The notes beneath the pieces were generated by a model. The model did no database searches. It saw only the letters and a list, made by a program, of their open reading frames with translations, and had not been told where the DNA came from. From NCBI GenBank assembly GCA_963747315.1, contig CAVVEQ010000013.1, positions 434,001 to 498,000 of the forward strand: 64,000 bases of DNA, written 5' to 3'. Below, piece by piece: positions 1 through 8,954 of the stretch. The number at the start of each line of letters is the position of its first letter. The stretch's first letter is position 1. Both the position numbers and the translations under genes were made by a program. This DNA is from CAVVEQ01 sp963747315 (GTDB taxonomy: Bacteria > Chloroflexota > Anaerolineae > Anaerolineales > Anaerolineaceae).

Positions 1-539
1 GAGTTTCCTACAGCGCGGCGAATATTTCCGAAAAATGGATCGGATTAAACGTGAATGAAATGCTCGCAAGCGGGACGAAATGCAGGGTTTACACAGTAAA
101 TGATGCGGATGCAGCCGGAGTGGCAGAAATGGATTTTGGTGCTGGCAGAGAACACAAACAGGGCGTGGTTATGATGATCACCCTGGGAACCGGGATCGGA
201 TCGGCGATTTTTATCGATGGAATACTGGTTCCCAACTTGGAGTTAGGTCACCTGATTATCAAAGGCAAGGATGCTGAAAAGTGGACTTCCGCGGCGGTCA
301 AGGAGACGCAAAAACTGAGCTGGAAAAAATGGTCCCGCCGATTGCAGGTATATTTTGATTACCTAGAGCAACTCTTTTCCCCCAATCTCTTTATTATCGG
401 AGGGGGTGTGAGTAAAGATGCGGAAAAGTTTATCCCGAGGCTGAAAACCAGGGCTAAGATGGTTCCTGCAGAGTTCCAGAACCAGGCAGGTATCATCGGT
501 TCAGCGCTTTATGCAGCCAGGAAAGAAAAACTGATCTAG
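1..539 (+). CDS. ppgK: Polyphosphate glucokinase, ROK family (5' truncated)
   Basis: Carboxy-terminal part of a ROK sugar kinase of the polyphosphate-glucokinase type, which phosphorylates glucose in the cytoplasm using polyphosphate (often also ATP). The frame is open from base 3, so the gene starts before the window; the GTG at 51 is internal. Visible are the glycine-rich ITLGTGIGSA loop, the ELGHL segment with the ROK histidine and a late IIGGGVSKD strand-loop. The Cys zinc motif of many ROK kinases is absent, as is usual for this subfamily. It would feed glucose-6-phosphate to the glycogen and pentose-phosphate genes downstream. Family assignment is firm; the phosphoryl donor is inferred from family similarity. 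Confidence 0.85.
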   Translation, partial: VSYSAANISEKWIGLNVNEMLASGTKCRVYTVNDADAAGVAEMDFGAGREHKQGVVMMITLGTGIGSAIFIDGILVPNLELGHLIIKGKDAEKWTSAAVKETQKLSWKKWSRRLQVYFDYLEQLFSPNLFIIGGGVSKDAEKFIPRLKTRAKMVPAEFQNQAGIIGSALYAARKEKLI

Positions 540-556
540 CGTTCACCAGAATAAAA

Positions 557-590
557 AGAGAATCCCCGGTTTCATTGGGGATTCTTTCTT
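557..590 (+). terminator. Rho-independent terminator after ppgK
   Basis: A 9-bp perfect stem (AGAATCCCC at 559-567 pairing with GGGGATTCT at 577-585, 9-nt loop) is followed by a T-rich tail. It lies 20 bases after the ppgK stop and before the convergent ferredoxin gene. Confidence 0.8.
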
Positions 591-607
591 GATCAAGGTA
601 TTCAATA

Positions 608-1018
608 TTAATTTATTGCCTCATAACCTGGCCCAATGGTGAAGAAATCATAGTTTAATTTGATATCCGGAGAAAGGTCGACTAACTCCCCACTTTTCAG
701 TTCCCTGGTATATGACAAATGGATGGGCTTACTGTTGAAATCCAGCAAGTCATAGGGTTCATCGTACCCCGGGGTACCTGCTGGCATGGAAATCCGTTCT
801 CCGCCTTTGGATTTAAACGCGGTTGGCACCTCATCCTCTGGATAAATCGCCAGGACAGGACATTCCCTGACGCATGCACCGCAATCGATGCATGTTTCCG
901 GATCGATGTAATAAAGCGGGTACTGATCCTGCGGTTTCCCAGGAACAATGCACTCCACGGGACAAACTGTTACGCAACCACCATCCCGAACGCAAAGACT
1001 TGTGATAATAAATGTCAT
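608..1018 (-). CDS. Ferredoxin with two Fe-S cluster motifs
   Basis: 136-residue ferredoxin-family electron carrier. The first cluster region is C9-x5-C15-x3-C19-P-x2-C23; the second is the classical CIDCGACVREC (C43, C46, C49, C53) followed by Pro. The wider spacing of the first motif resembles seven-iron (3Fe-4S plus 4Fe-4S) ferredoxins rather than a plain 2[4Fe-4S] protein. The last ~75 residues have no cysteine and no fold I recognise. It starts 12 bases after the superoxide dismutase stop and shares its promoter, so the two are likely co-transcribed. A redox partner role in oxidative-stress response is inference; no specific partner is visible. Confidence 0.85.
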   Translation of the reverse strand: MTFIITSLCVRDGGCVTVCPVECIVPGKPQDQYPLYYIDPETCIDCGACVRECPVLAIYPEDEVPTAFKSKGGERISMPAGTPGYDEPYDLLDFNSKPIHLSYTRELKSGELVDLSPDIKLNYDFFTIGPGYEAIN

Positions 1019-1030
1019 GGAGAGAATTCC

Positions 1031-1636
1031 TCAAGCCAGGTATTTGGCTTCAACATCCTTCCAGTCAATGATCGACCAGATGGCTGAAAGGTAATCCGCC
1101 CGGCGATTCTGGTACTTCAGGTAATAGGCATGCTCCCACACATCAATTGTCAGCAAGGGTGTAAGCCCTTCAGAGAGCGGGCAATCCTGGTTGGCTGTAG
1201 CATGGATTACCAGAATGCCATCGGATTTCCTGCTCAACCAGGACCAACCCGATCCGAAGCGGGTGAGACCCGCTTTTTCCATCTGTTCTTTGAACGCGGG
1301 AAAACCACCAAAAGTAGAATCGATCGCCTCCGCCAATTTCCCTGATGGCTGGCCGGTGCTGTTTGGTGTCAGGTTCTCCCAATAAAGAGCGTGATTATAG
1401 TAACCACCACCGTTATTCTTGACAGCCGTGCGGACGTCTTCCGGAATTTTCGAGAGGTCCTTAAGGATTTCAACGATTGTTTTGGAGGCGATTTCCGGAT
1501 ATTTTTCAAGCGCTGTATTGAGGTTTTTTGTGTAGGTCGCCTGGTGCTTGGAATGATGGATCTCCACTGTCATTGCATCGATCACCGGTTCCAAAGCAGA
1601 ATAAGCATATTTCAACTTCGGTAATTCGAAAGGCAT
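1031..1636 (-). CDS. sodA: Superoxide dismutase, Mn/Fe type
   Basis: 201-residue Fe/Mn-family superoxide dismutase, which converts superoxide to hydrogen peroxide and oxygen in the cytoplasm. Predicted metal ligands are H27, H82 (in NHALYW) and D165/H169 (in DVWEHAYY). The GGGYYNHALYW segment and the later ANQDCPL glutamine resemble Mn-type enzymes more than Fe-type ones, so Mn or cambialistic use is my reading. The ATG is preceded by an AGGAGG ribosome site 8 bases upstream, and a clear sigma-70 promoter lies ahead of it. First gene of a two-gene unit with the ferredoxin. Its presence indicates at least transient oxygen exposure in an apparently anaerobic genome. Confidence 0.95.
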   Translation of the reverse strand: MPFELPKLKYAYSALEPVIDAMTVEIHHSKHQATYTKNLNTALEKYPEIASKTIVEILKDLSKIPEDVRTAVKNNGGGYYNHALYWENLTPNSTGQPSGKLAEAIDSTFGGFPAFKEQMEKAGLTRFGSGWSWLSRKSDGILVIHATANQDCPLSEGLTPLLTIDVWEHAYYLKYQNRRADYLSAIWSIIDWKDVEAKYLA

Positions 1637-1677
1637 TTTAACCTCCTAAAGTTTAGTTTGCCCGACTTTCAATAAAA

Positions 1678-1706
1678 ATTGTAACGGCTAGATAGTCGAT
1701 TGTCAA
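1678..1706 (-). promoter_or_regulatory. Sigma-70 promoter for sodA-ferredoxin
   Basis: On the minus strand TTGACA (1701-1706) is followed after 17 bases by TACAAT (1678-1683), about 40 bases upstream of the sodA ATG. This is a near-consensus promoter. Confidence 0.8.
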
Positions 1707-1750
1707 ATTCAACCATTATACGATTTGGCGTTTATAATTTGGCGCTAATC

Positions 1751-2686
1751 ATGAAACAATCCAGAGATGAGATTTTGGTATCGCCATACCTTGTACTGGG
1801 TATCGGTATACTGGCTGTATCCACAGCATCAATATTCATTCGGTATGCACAGCAAATTGCTCCTTCCCTTGCCATAGGCGCTTTCCGCTTGCTTATCGCC
1901 GCAGCCATCCTGGCACCATTTTCTCTATCAAAAAACCTGCCAGAAGTAAAGCAGTTCGATCGTAAAAAATGGCTGCTTACCATTCTGGCAGGATCATTCC
2001 TGGCATTGCATTTTGCCGCATGGATCACATCTCTTGAGTACACTTCGGTTGCAAGTTCTGTCGTTTTGGTAACGACTGCACCGCTCTGGGTGGCAATTTT
2101 CTCACCAATCATTCTCAAAGAGAAAATTTCCAGGTTGACATTGATCGGGATTGTTGTCGCATTAATTGGTAGCATTATCGTGACTGCGGGAAATTTTTGT
2201 CAAATCTCCGACAACCAGATCAACTGCGATGGATTCAACATCCTAAATGATAGCCGAGCATTAATTGGTGATCTCCTCGCGTTGTTAGGCGCGTTTTTAT
2301 CCGCGGGGTACCTCCTTGTCGGCAGAAAGCTACGGAAAACCACACGGCTTTTGACCTACACCTTTCTGGTTTATGCCGTCGCCGCGATTTGCATGGCTGG
2401 ATTAATGATTATCCGACGAACCCCATTCACCGGGTATCCTGCTGTCGCCTACCTGTTATTCTTCGCACTGGCTGTCGTCCCGCAATTGATGGGTCACTCA
2501 TCCTTCAATTACGCGTTACGATACAAATCCTCCGCGCTGGTTTCGGTGGCTTTGCTGGGGGAGCCTGTGGGAACAGTGATCCTGGCATTTTTTCTATTGA
2601 AGGAAATTCCTTCATCAACCGAAATCGCTGGTGGGATAATAATATTAATCGGTATTTATCTTGTTACCCGAACCGATGGGGAATAA
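1751..2686 (+). CDS. EamA/DMT-family membrane transporter
   Basis: About 311 residues with ten hydrophobic segments in two homologous halves, the hallmark of EamA (drug/metabolite transporter) permeases. I place the start at ATG 1751; an in-frame TTG at 1700 would add 17 residues but it sits inside promoter sequence of the divergent sodA. A TATAAT at 1733-1738 lies only 12 bases before the ATG and there is no Shine-Dalgarno sequence, so a very short or leaderless mRNA is possible. Hydrophobic landmarks include the N-terminal YLVLGIGILAVST segment and the terminal GIIILIGIYLV segment. The substrate cannot be predicted; members export amino acids, metabolites or drugs. Converges on malQ with a 6-base gap. 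Confidence 0.85.
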   Translation: MKQSRDEILVSPYLVLGIGILAVSTASIFIRYAQQIAPSLAIGAFRLLIAAAILAPFSLSKNLPEVKQFDRKKWLLTILAGSFLALHFAAWITSLEYTSVASSVVLVTTAPLWVAIFSPIILKEKISRLTLIGIVVALIGSIIVTAGNFCQISDNQINCDGFNILNDSRALIGDLLALLGAFLSAGYLLVGRKLRKTTRLLTYTFLVYAVAAICMAGLMIIRRTPFTGYPAVAYLLFFALAVVPQLMGHSSFNYALRYKSSALVSVALLGEPVGTVILAFFLLKEIPSSTEIAGGIIILIGIYLVTRTDGE

Positions 2687-2692
2687 CGGCGT

Positions 2693-4198
2693 TCAATTTT
2701 CCGGAAGTTTTACCCGACCATAGAGTTGATTGATCTCAAGGATGCGCGCCTGAAGGTGTTCATCCATCGCGCTGGCTTCCATCCGCCAAGTCCAATTTCC
2801 CCCCAATTTACCAGGAAAATTCATCCTGGCATTTGAATCCAAGTTTAATAAATCCTGCATTGGGGCAAGTGCCATCATCGCCACGGAAGACCATACGGAC
2901 CGGATCATATCCCAGGAAATATCCGTACCTGGTCGGGATAGGTAGCGTCTGCAAAAGTCGCGTTCCTTTTCGGATGCCGATTCATACCAGCCCCTGACAG
3001 TATCATTATCATGTGTCCCGGTGTATGCAACGCAATTGACAGGGTAGTTGTGCGGTAGAAATGGATCTTCAGCATCTGAAGCAAAGGCAAATTGAAGGAC
3101 TTTCATACCCGGGAGTTTGAATTGATCCCGGAGAGAGATCACATCAGGAGTGATCTCTCCGAGATCTTCCGCGATGATTGGAAGTTCTCCCAATGATTTC
3201 TGTATCGCCTTGAAAAATGAATCCCCGGGTCCTTTTACCCACCGGCCCACTTCAGCAGTGGGCATACCGGCTGGTACTTCCCAATACCCCGCAAACCCAC
3301 GGAAGTGATCCAACCGAAGCAGGTCAAATTGCGAGAGGTTGGAATTAATTCTCCTTATCCACCAATCGTACCCTTCTTTCTTGTGCATACCCCAGCGGTA
3401 CAAAGGGTTACCCCACAGTTGGCCGGTGGGAGAAAAGTAATCAGGCGGCACACCAGCGACCACGGTTGGCATTCTCTTTTTATTGAAATGAAATAAACCA
3501 GGTTCCGACCATGCATCCGCGCTATCGAATGATACAAAGATCGGGATATCTCCTATGATTAGCAGGCCTTTTGAATTTGCATACTCTTTTAAAGCAATCC
3601 ACTGGCGAAAGAAAATGAATTGTAAAAAGTATTGGAAGGAGATAGCTTCAAATTGGCGATTCTCAAAGTCAATTAGGGCTGGAGGAAAACGCAATCGAAG
3701 CTCTGGCGGCCAATCCTGCCAGGCGATTCCACCCAGAGAGCTTTTGATTGCCATAAAGAGGCCGTAATCCTTCAACCAAAAAGATTGCTCAAGACAAAAT
3801 CCTTCATATCCCATAATAAGGTTTCGCCGCTTAGTCTTCTGAAAACGTTTATAAGCGGTTTTCAGGAGTTTATCTTTCCAATCCATCACAGCCGGAAAAT
3901 CAACGCTATCGCGGTTCAAATCCGGTCTTGATGCCAGGTCATCCAGTTTCAACAGACCCATGTCTAGGAGCATCGTTGGCGATATAAGGTAGGGATTACC
4001 GGCGAACGCGGAAAAACACTGGTAAGGCGAATCTCCGTACCCTGTGGGACCTAAAGGAAGGACTTGCCAGAGGGAGCAACCTGCGCCAGCCAAAAAGTCC
4101 ACCCAACGATAAGCCTCCGGTCCCAGGTCACCGATACCATCCGGCCCAGGCAGGCTGGTAGGATGTAAAATGATCCCGGCACATCTATTGGTGAACAT
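2693..4198 (-). CDS. malQ: 4-alpha-glucanotransferase (amylomaltase)
   Basis: About 501-residue GH77 enzyme that transfers alpha-1,4-glucan segments between maltodextrins in glycogen/maltose metabolism. Family landmarks: ILHPTSLPGPDGIGDLG at the N-terminus, GDIPIFVSFDSADAW, the nucleophile region LLRLDHFRGFAGYW, the acid/base region IIAEDLGEITPDV and the late YTGTHDNDT. Length is normal. I choose ATG 4198 because GAGG stands 6-9 bases ahead of it; an ATG at 4210 lacks a ribosome site. It overlaps the restored 3' end of glgA, so translational coupling is likely. With glgA it forms a glycogen-handling pair. Confidence 0.95.
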   Translation of the reverse strand: MFTNRCAGIILHPTSLPGPDGIGDLGPEAYRWVDFLAGAGCSLWQVLPLGPTGYGDSPYQCFSAFAGNPYLISPTMLLDMGLLKLDDLASRPDLNRDSVDFPAVMDWKDKLLKTAYKRFQKTKRRNLIMGYEGFCLEQSFWLKDYGLFMAIKSSLGGIAWQDWPPELRLRFPPALIDFENRQFEAISFQYFLQFIFFRQWIALKEYANSKGLLIIGDIPIFVSFDSADAWSEPGLFHFNKKRMPTVVAGVPPDYFSPTGQLWGNPLYRWGMHKKEGYDWWIRRINSNLSQFDLLRLDHFRGFAGYWEVPAGMPTAEVGRWVKGPGDSFFKAIQKSLGELPIIAEDLGEITPDVISLRDQFKLPGMKVLQFAFASDAEDPFLPHNYPVNCVAYTGTHDNDTVRGWYESASEKERDFCRRYLSRPGTDISWDMIRSVWSSVAMMALAPMQDLLNLDSNARMNFPGKLGGNWTWRMEASAMDEHLQARILEINQLYGRVKLPEN

Positions 4199-5664
4199 GG
4201 GTATCCTCATCGGAAGTTAGTAGAGATCGGTACAAGCGTCCATACTCCAGGGCCGATTTTCTCCAGGAGAAATCCATCCCCATCGCATTTCTTTGTAATT
4301 TCTCCCAATATGGTTTGTTGGAAAAATCCAGAAGTGCGTTAGCCAATCCTGCGGTAAACAACTCCACATTCGCCTCGCGGACCAGGTACCCGGTTTTGGA
4401 ACTCCGGGGGGAGTTCGATGATCGTGTTCTTCAATCCTCCCGTGGATGTCGCAACCGGGATACAGCCATAACGCATGGCGATCAATTGGGAAAGACCGCA
4501 GGGTTCATACCGGGATGGCATGAGCAAAATATCGCCAGCCGCGTACATACGATGAGATAGATTCGAATCGAATTTCAGGACTGCGCGAACCCGGTTCTTA
4601 TATTTCTTCTGAAGTTTCAAACATGCTTTTTCCAGCAGTGGATCACCACTTCCTAAAATTATTGCCTGCCAGGATTTGATTCCGAGATCTAGCAACGATT
4701 GGAGCGCGATATCGATACCCTTTTGAAGATCCATTCGGCTGACCAGGATGAGTAAAGGGGTATCCATCGCGGTAGGAAGGCTGAACTCACGCTGCAGGTC
4801 GATTTTATTTTTTACCCTCTCATGCAGATTCGCCGAATCGAATTTTGCTGAGATTATTGGATCACTCCCCGGATCCCACGAATCTATATCAATCCCGTTC
4901 AATATTCCCTGGATCTTCACCCGATTCTTCTTCAAAAATCCATTCAAACCGCAACCGAATTTTCGAGTTTGGATTTCCTGAGCGTAACGGGGAGATACCG
5001 GTACGATCTTATCGACCACGGAGAGACCCATGGGTAGGGGATGATTTCGACCCCATAGCGGCAGATCAGGATCGGGGGAGGGGGGTATTTGAAATTTCTC
5101 GTGGGAAGATTCTGTGCCGGCACCCATAAAGGGTAGGTTGTGGAGTGTCAAAATTGAGAAGGGGATCTTTTTTTTACTTTCAAGATTATTCAAGTAGGCA
5201 GCAAGGGAGGTGTGCCAGTCATTTACGTGCAGAATATCCGGCTTCCATGATATGAAGTCCAGCAGCCGCAGAGCTGAAAGACAAAACAGAGTGAATTTAT
5301 AACCATCTTCAGAGGTATTTGGGCTGTAGACACCAGGGGATCGATGAATGATCTCAGCATCCAACAGGTAAAAATGTACGCCACTTACTTCGACGGAAAA
5401 AACCCTCACCGGGTACTCTGCTGATCTGGAAAGAATCGAATAGGTTGCGAGTGGAGCTGTCTTCTTAAATATTTGGTCGATTTGGTGATGGTAGGGAATG
5501 GCTACTCTAACATCAATTCGGGATGGGTCTCCATCAAGGACTTGAACCTGGCTTAGAGCAAGGGGAAGTGCACCCGCCACATCCCCAAGACCACCTACTT
5601 TAATGAAGGGAACAGCTTCAGCAGCCAGAAAAAATACACGGAATGACGATTTTGAGATTTTCAA
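4185..5664 (-). pseudogene. glgA: Glycogen/starch synthase, frameshifted near the 3' end
   Basis: GT5 glycogen synthase, extending alpha-1,4-glucan from ADP-glucose (or UDP-glucose). The main frame (to 4339) shows the KVGGLGDVAG sugar-nucleotide loop, LTLHNLPFMG, SRMDLQKGIDI and the retaining motif SRYEPCGLSQLIAMRYG. After GGLKNTIIEL the frame runs into an unrelated tail and stops. The missing C-terminus (GYLVREANVELF... to DFSWRKSALEYGRLYRSLL) continues in another frame to a stop at 4185. Removing one base from a six-C run (plus-strand G6, 4406-4411) rejoins both into a normal ~492-residue enzyme. The start is TTG 5664, 14 bases after the upstream gene. Sequencing error in the homopolymer or true slippage are both possible. 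Confidence 0.88.
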
Positions 5665-5678
5665 TGGATTATTTGAGG

Positions 5679-7649
5679 TTACTTGGATGCTTCGAAATAA
5701 TCCTTAGATACCATTTTCAAAGGACCTTGATAGAGGGTTTCTATCAATTCGATGGACAATTTTGATTTCTGATCGGCATCCTGCCTTGACCAGGTTCGGC
5801 TCTTGATCTCGAAGAAATTACCTAGCGATGGTGCAATCATTTTGTCAATGTTGATGAAGAACTCCTCACCTTTGAAATTCACCAGGAAACGACGCCGGTC
5901 TTTTTCGATTTCAACTTCCCTTACCGGCTGGAAATATTCCCGGTAGAAACGCAGACTTTGTGTTGCCGGGGCGAGATACCTGGAGCGGGAGAGGAACACA
6001 TCATGCGGAAAGCGAAATTCCACAGCTTCCCCGATAAGAGTGAGACGTGAACGTACGTTGGAAACCTGGCCGCGTTCATCAATAAAATGATCTTCGCGGT
6101 AGCGCAGAAAACCCTGGCTTTCATCTTCAAAAATGAAGTAGGTGTCATACTCGTGGTAATGCCGACGGCGAAGAATTTCAATCCCGGAGGTTTCAAGAGC
6201 ACTGATCACCTGTTCAGGGTCGGGTATGGCGATCTTAGCCTGAACCTCAAAGCTCTCCTCTTCGGTGAGACCGCCAACGGCAATTAATTTCGAAAGAACC
6301 GATTCTTCACGCTGAATTAGAAATGTGTCAATCTTTCGAGCGTAATCCTGCGCTTCCCGAAGGATCTCTGTTTCATTAATAGTGAGAAGAACTTTATCCT
6401 GCATGAGCCATTTACCATCCACCATAACATCGGAGACATCGCTGGATTTAGTGGAATATACCAACTGCGCATAGGCTGCATTCGGATCGCGCTGGAAGTG
6501 CGGCGAGCTATGCAACCGGGAAAGATCAATAAGGATCAGATCAGCCCTTTTGCCAGGTTCGATCGAACCGGTGATCTCACCAATGTGAAGAGCTTTCGCA
6601 CCCATCGAAGTGGACATTTCCAGCGCCTGTTGTGCTGGCAATGCAGTTGGGTCATTACTCGTGGTCTTCGCCAGGAATGCTGCCAGGCGGACCTCTTCGA
6701 ACATATCCAGGTCGTTGTTGGAAGCAGGACCATCTGTCCCAATTCCAACGTTCAAACCAGTATCAAGCATTCTTTTTACAGGAGCTGCACCGGACGCGAG
6801 TTTCAAGTTGGAGGACGGATTATGCGCGACTCCGGAATGGGCGTGCAAGAGTGTACGCATCTCACCATCGTCTATCCAAACACAATGAGCGGCGAGTACC
6901 TTGGCTTCCAGCAATCCCTGCTTTTTTACCCAGGGTACCACAGGCATTCCCTGATCGCGGCGCATGTTTTCAACTTCCAGCTGGGTTTCAGAGATATGAA
7001 TCTGCAGCGGGATATCAAACTCCAATGCCAATTCAGCGGAAGCCTTAAGAATTTCCGAGGTGCAAGTATAGGGTGCGTGGGGGGCTATGGAAGGAACGAT
7101 CAATGGATGACCCTTCCATTTTTTTATGAACTCACGGGAATACTCCAACGATTCTTCGTAGAATTTCGCATCTGGGGTGGGGAATTTCATGACGCTCTCC
7201 CCACAGACTCCGCGCATTCCCGCCTGGGCGGTAGCCGTGGCGACATCGTCTTCAAAATAATACATATCGGCAAATGTGGTCACCCCACTTCGAATCAATT
7301 CAGCGCATGCAAGGCTGGTTCCCAGGCGCACAAATTCGGGTGAAACGAATTCCCTTTCCACCGGCATCATATATCCCATCAGCCAAACATCGAGACGCAG
7401 ATCATCCGCGAGCCCGCGGAGAAGGGTCATCGGAACATGCGTATGTGCGTTGACCAAACCAGGCATCAGCACTTTGCCGCAGCAATCGATCGTATTGGCT
7501 GATTCAAACCTGGCGCTTAATTCATATTGAGAACCCACTGCAAGTATTTTTGACCCTTTAACCGCTACCGCGCCTGAGGGGTACTGGGTTTTTCCAGAAT
7601 CCATCGTGAGGATGAAAGCATTTACCAAAAGAAAATCAACTTTTTCCAT
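5679..7649 (-). CDS. MtaD-like amidohydrolase fused to a C-terminal CYTH-like domain
   Basis: 656 residues in two parts. Residues 1 to about 430 are a metal-dependent amidohydrolase of the 5-methylthioadenosine/S-adenosylhomocysteine deaminase type: NAHTH (H69, H71), SIAPHAPYTC, QIHISETQ, LAAHCVW and GTDGPASNNDLDM supply the metal and catalytic residues. Residues ~445-656 resemble a CYTH/class IV adenylate-cyclase barrel: it opens with EVQAKIAIPD and goes on through DTYFIFED, FLRYREDHF, VRSRLTLIG and many alternating Arg/Glu strands. Plain MtaD enzymes are ~430 residues, so the second domain is an addition. ATG 7649 has a GGAGAG site. It sits between cinA and glgA with short gaps. Deaminase function is likely; the role of the CYTH part is unknown. 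Confidence 0.85.
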   Translation of the reverse strand: MEKVDFLLVNAFILTMDSGKTQYPSGAVAVKGSKILAVGSQYELSARFESANTIDCCGKVLMPGLVNAHTHVPMTLLRGLADDLRLDVWLMGYMMPVEREFVSPEFVRLGTSLACAELIRSGVTTFADMYYFEDDVATATAQAGMRGVCGESVMKFPTPDAKFYEESLEYSREFIKKWKGHPLIVPSIAPHAPYTCTSEILKASAELALEFDIPLQIHISETQLEVENMRRDQGMPVVPWVKKQGLLEAKVLAAHCVWIDDGEMRTLLHAHSGVAHNPSSNLKLASGAAPVKRMLDTGLNVGIGTDGPASNNDLDMFEEVRLAAFLAKTTSNDPTALPAQQALEMSTSMGAKALHIGEITGSIEPGKRADLILIDLSRLHSSPHFQRDPNAAYAQLVYSTKSSDVSDVMVDGKWLMQDKVLLTINETEILREAQDYARKIDTFLIQREESVLSKLIAVGGLTEEESFEVQAKIAIPDPEQVISALETSGIEILRRRHYHEYDTYFIFEDESQGFLRYREDHFIDERGQVSNVRSRLTLIGEAVEFRFPHDVFLSRSRYLAPATQSLRFYREYFQPVREVEIEKDRRRFLVNFKGEEFFINIDKMIAPSLGNFFEIKSRTWSRQDADQKSKLSIELIETLYQGPLKMVSKDYFEASK

Positions 7650-7672
7650 AGTCTCTCCTACCTTGGGTGATT

Positions 7673-8822
7673 TTAACCCAGATTCCTGCGGATGAAATCA
7701 AGCAGGACATTCCTTTTCCATACATCAACGGAAACAAGTGGACCGGCGAAGTACCTGGATGCCTGGTTTTTTCTCCCTTTCCAATTCCAAAGAAGAGCCA
7801 GTTCATGCCGGTCAATTATTTCATCAACGATGACTCCAAGACAAGGTTCCAGATTATTTTGAATGAGACTTTGAAATTTGCTTTGGGCTACATCCAATGA
7901 AAGATCATCTTCGATTCGGTGGAATTTTGATGACCGAGATTATGTTCGCTGGCAAAAGGTTTTCCAGGGAATTCAATATATTTCCGGATGAATAGACATG
8001 GAGCGTGAGTTGTAACTCCTTGAGGAGACTAAAAACAACTGAAGGCAAGGTTTCATCACCTTCTCCGAAAATATTTTCCGCCAGCCTGGATCGAATCATG
8101 CTGCGAACAGGTTCAATAAGACCATCAGCACTGGCAGCATTCTCAGCCCTCGCGGTGATACGAATATCGACCAACCCGGGGTGAGCCAGGAGACCGACTG
8201 TTGGATTGATCGATTTTTCCAGGTCCGCGATCTGGTCATCGACTGCAGATTCTCCGATTCCTGAACAATGCAAAACACATGACCGGATAACGGATTGCAA
8301 CTGATATTTATTTTGAATGAAAGGCAAAATGCTTTCCTGAAGGATAACTTCCATTTCCCCTGGCACGCCTGGAAGCGAAGCGACCATTCTATCTCCGATA
8401 TCTACCACAAATGCCGGAGCAGTACCAACCGGATTGTTGATGACGATACTTCCTTCAGGGATAAATGCCTGGGAACGATTGTTTTGAGTGGCAGAACGGT
8501 TGAGCAGTGAGAACCTTTTTTGGATTGCCTCCCAGAGTGATTCCTGGAATTCCAAATTCCGGTCTACTGCAAGTGCAACCGCTGCGCGGGTGGGATCATC
8601 CACAGTGGGTCCCAATCCACCGGTAGTGATGATAATCTCTGCCCGCGAAAGTGATTCGCGAATCATTTCCGCGATTCTCTTTTCGTTATCACCTACGATC
8701 GATGTTCGATAAAGATCAATGCCATGATCCCGTAATTGCCGTGCGACGAAGGCGGTGTTGGTATCAATATTCTCCCCGAGCAGAAGCTCGGTTCCAATTG
8801 CGATAATCTCAGCTGAAGGCAT
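7673..8822 (-). pseudogene. cinA: CinA-family protein with frameshift and degenerate C-terminal domain
   Basis: The first 305 codons (to 7905) form a CinA N-terminal MoCF-like domain: IAIGTELLLGENIDTNTAFV, TTGGLGPTVDDPTRAAVA, SLPGVPGEM and the KOW-like middle region. Family members act as pyridine-nucleotide/ADP-ribose pyrophosphatases linked to NAD repair. The frame ends at 7905 but a second frame continues as HRIEDDLSLDVAQSKF to a TAA at 7673; one extra base in a four-T run (plus strand 7925-7928) would explain the break. The restored C-terminus is shortened and lacks the usual AESCTGG and TGIAGPGG motifs of the NMN deamidase domain. A TACAAT at 8829-8834 lies 6 bases before the ATG, consistent with a leaderless transcript. 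Confidence 0.8.
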
Positions 8823-8876
8823 TTTTCAATTGTATCAGTCGGAAGGATTAAACTATAAGGTTGCCACTAGGCTGAT

Positions 8877-8895
8877 AATTGATAATGTATCAATT
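8877..8895. promoter_or_regulatory. Perfect palindrome AATTGATA-ATG-TATCAATT, possible operator
   Basis: Two perfect 8-base arms (8877-8884 and 8888-8895) flank a 3-base centre, upstream of cinA and downstream of the cyclic-nucleotide-binding gene. There is no T run, so it does not look like a terminator. The rest of the 132-base gap shows nothing else clear. Confidence 0.35.
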
Positions 8896-8954
8896 CTTGC
8901 GCTGGGATTCTAGATCAGACCGTTTTCCCGGCAGCCCTGAATAAATTAAGATTC

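Noticed and set aside
4406..4411. glgA C6 tract as a proven phase-variation switch
   Set aside because: A six-base run is short for slippage, and similar breaks occur in many unrelated genes here, so error is more likely.
6498..7343. 281-codon plus-strand open frame
   Set aside because: Antisense to the conserved amidohydrolase domain; no ribosome site or domain.
7667..7900. Plus-strand 77-codon frame in the gap between the amidohydrolase and cinA
   Set aside because: The minus strand here encodes the restored cinA C-terminus, which explains the conservation better.
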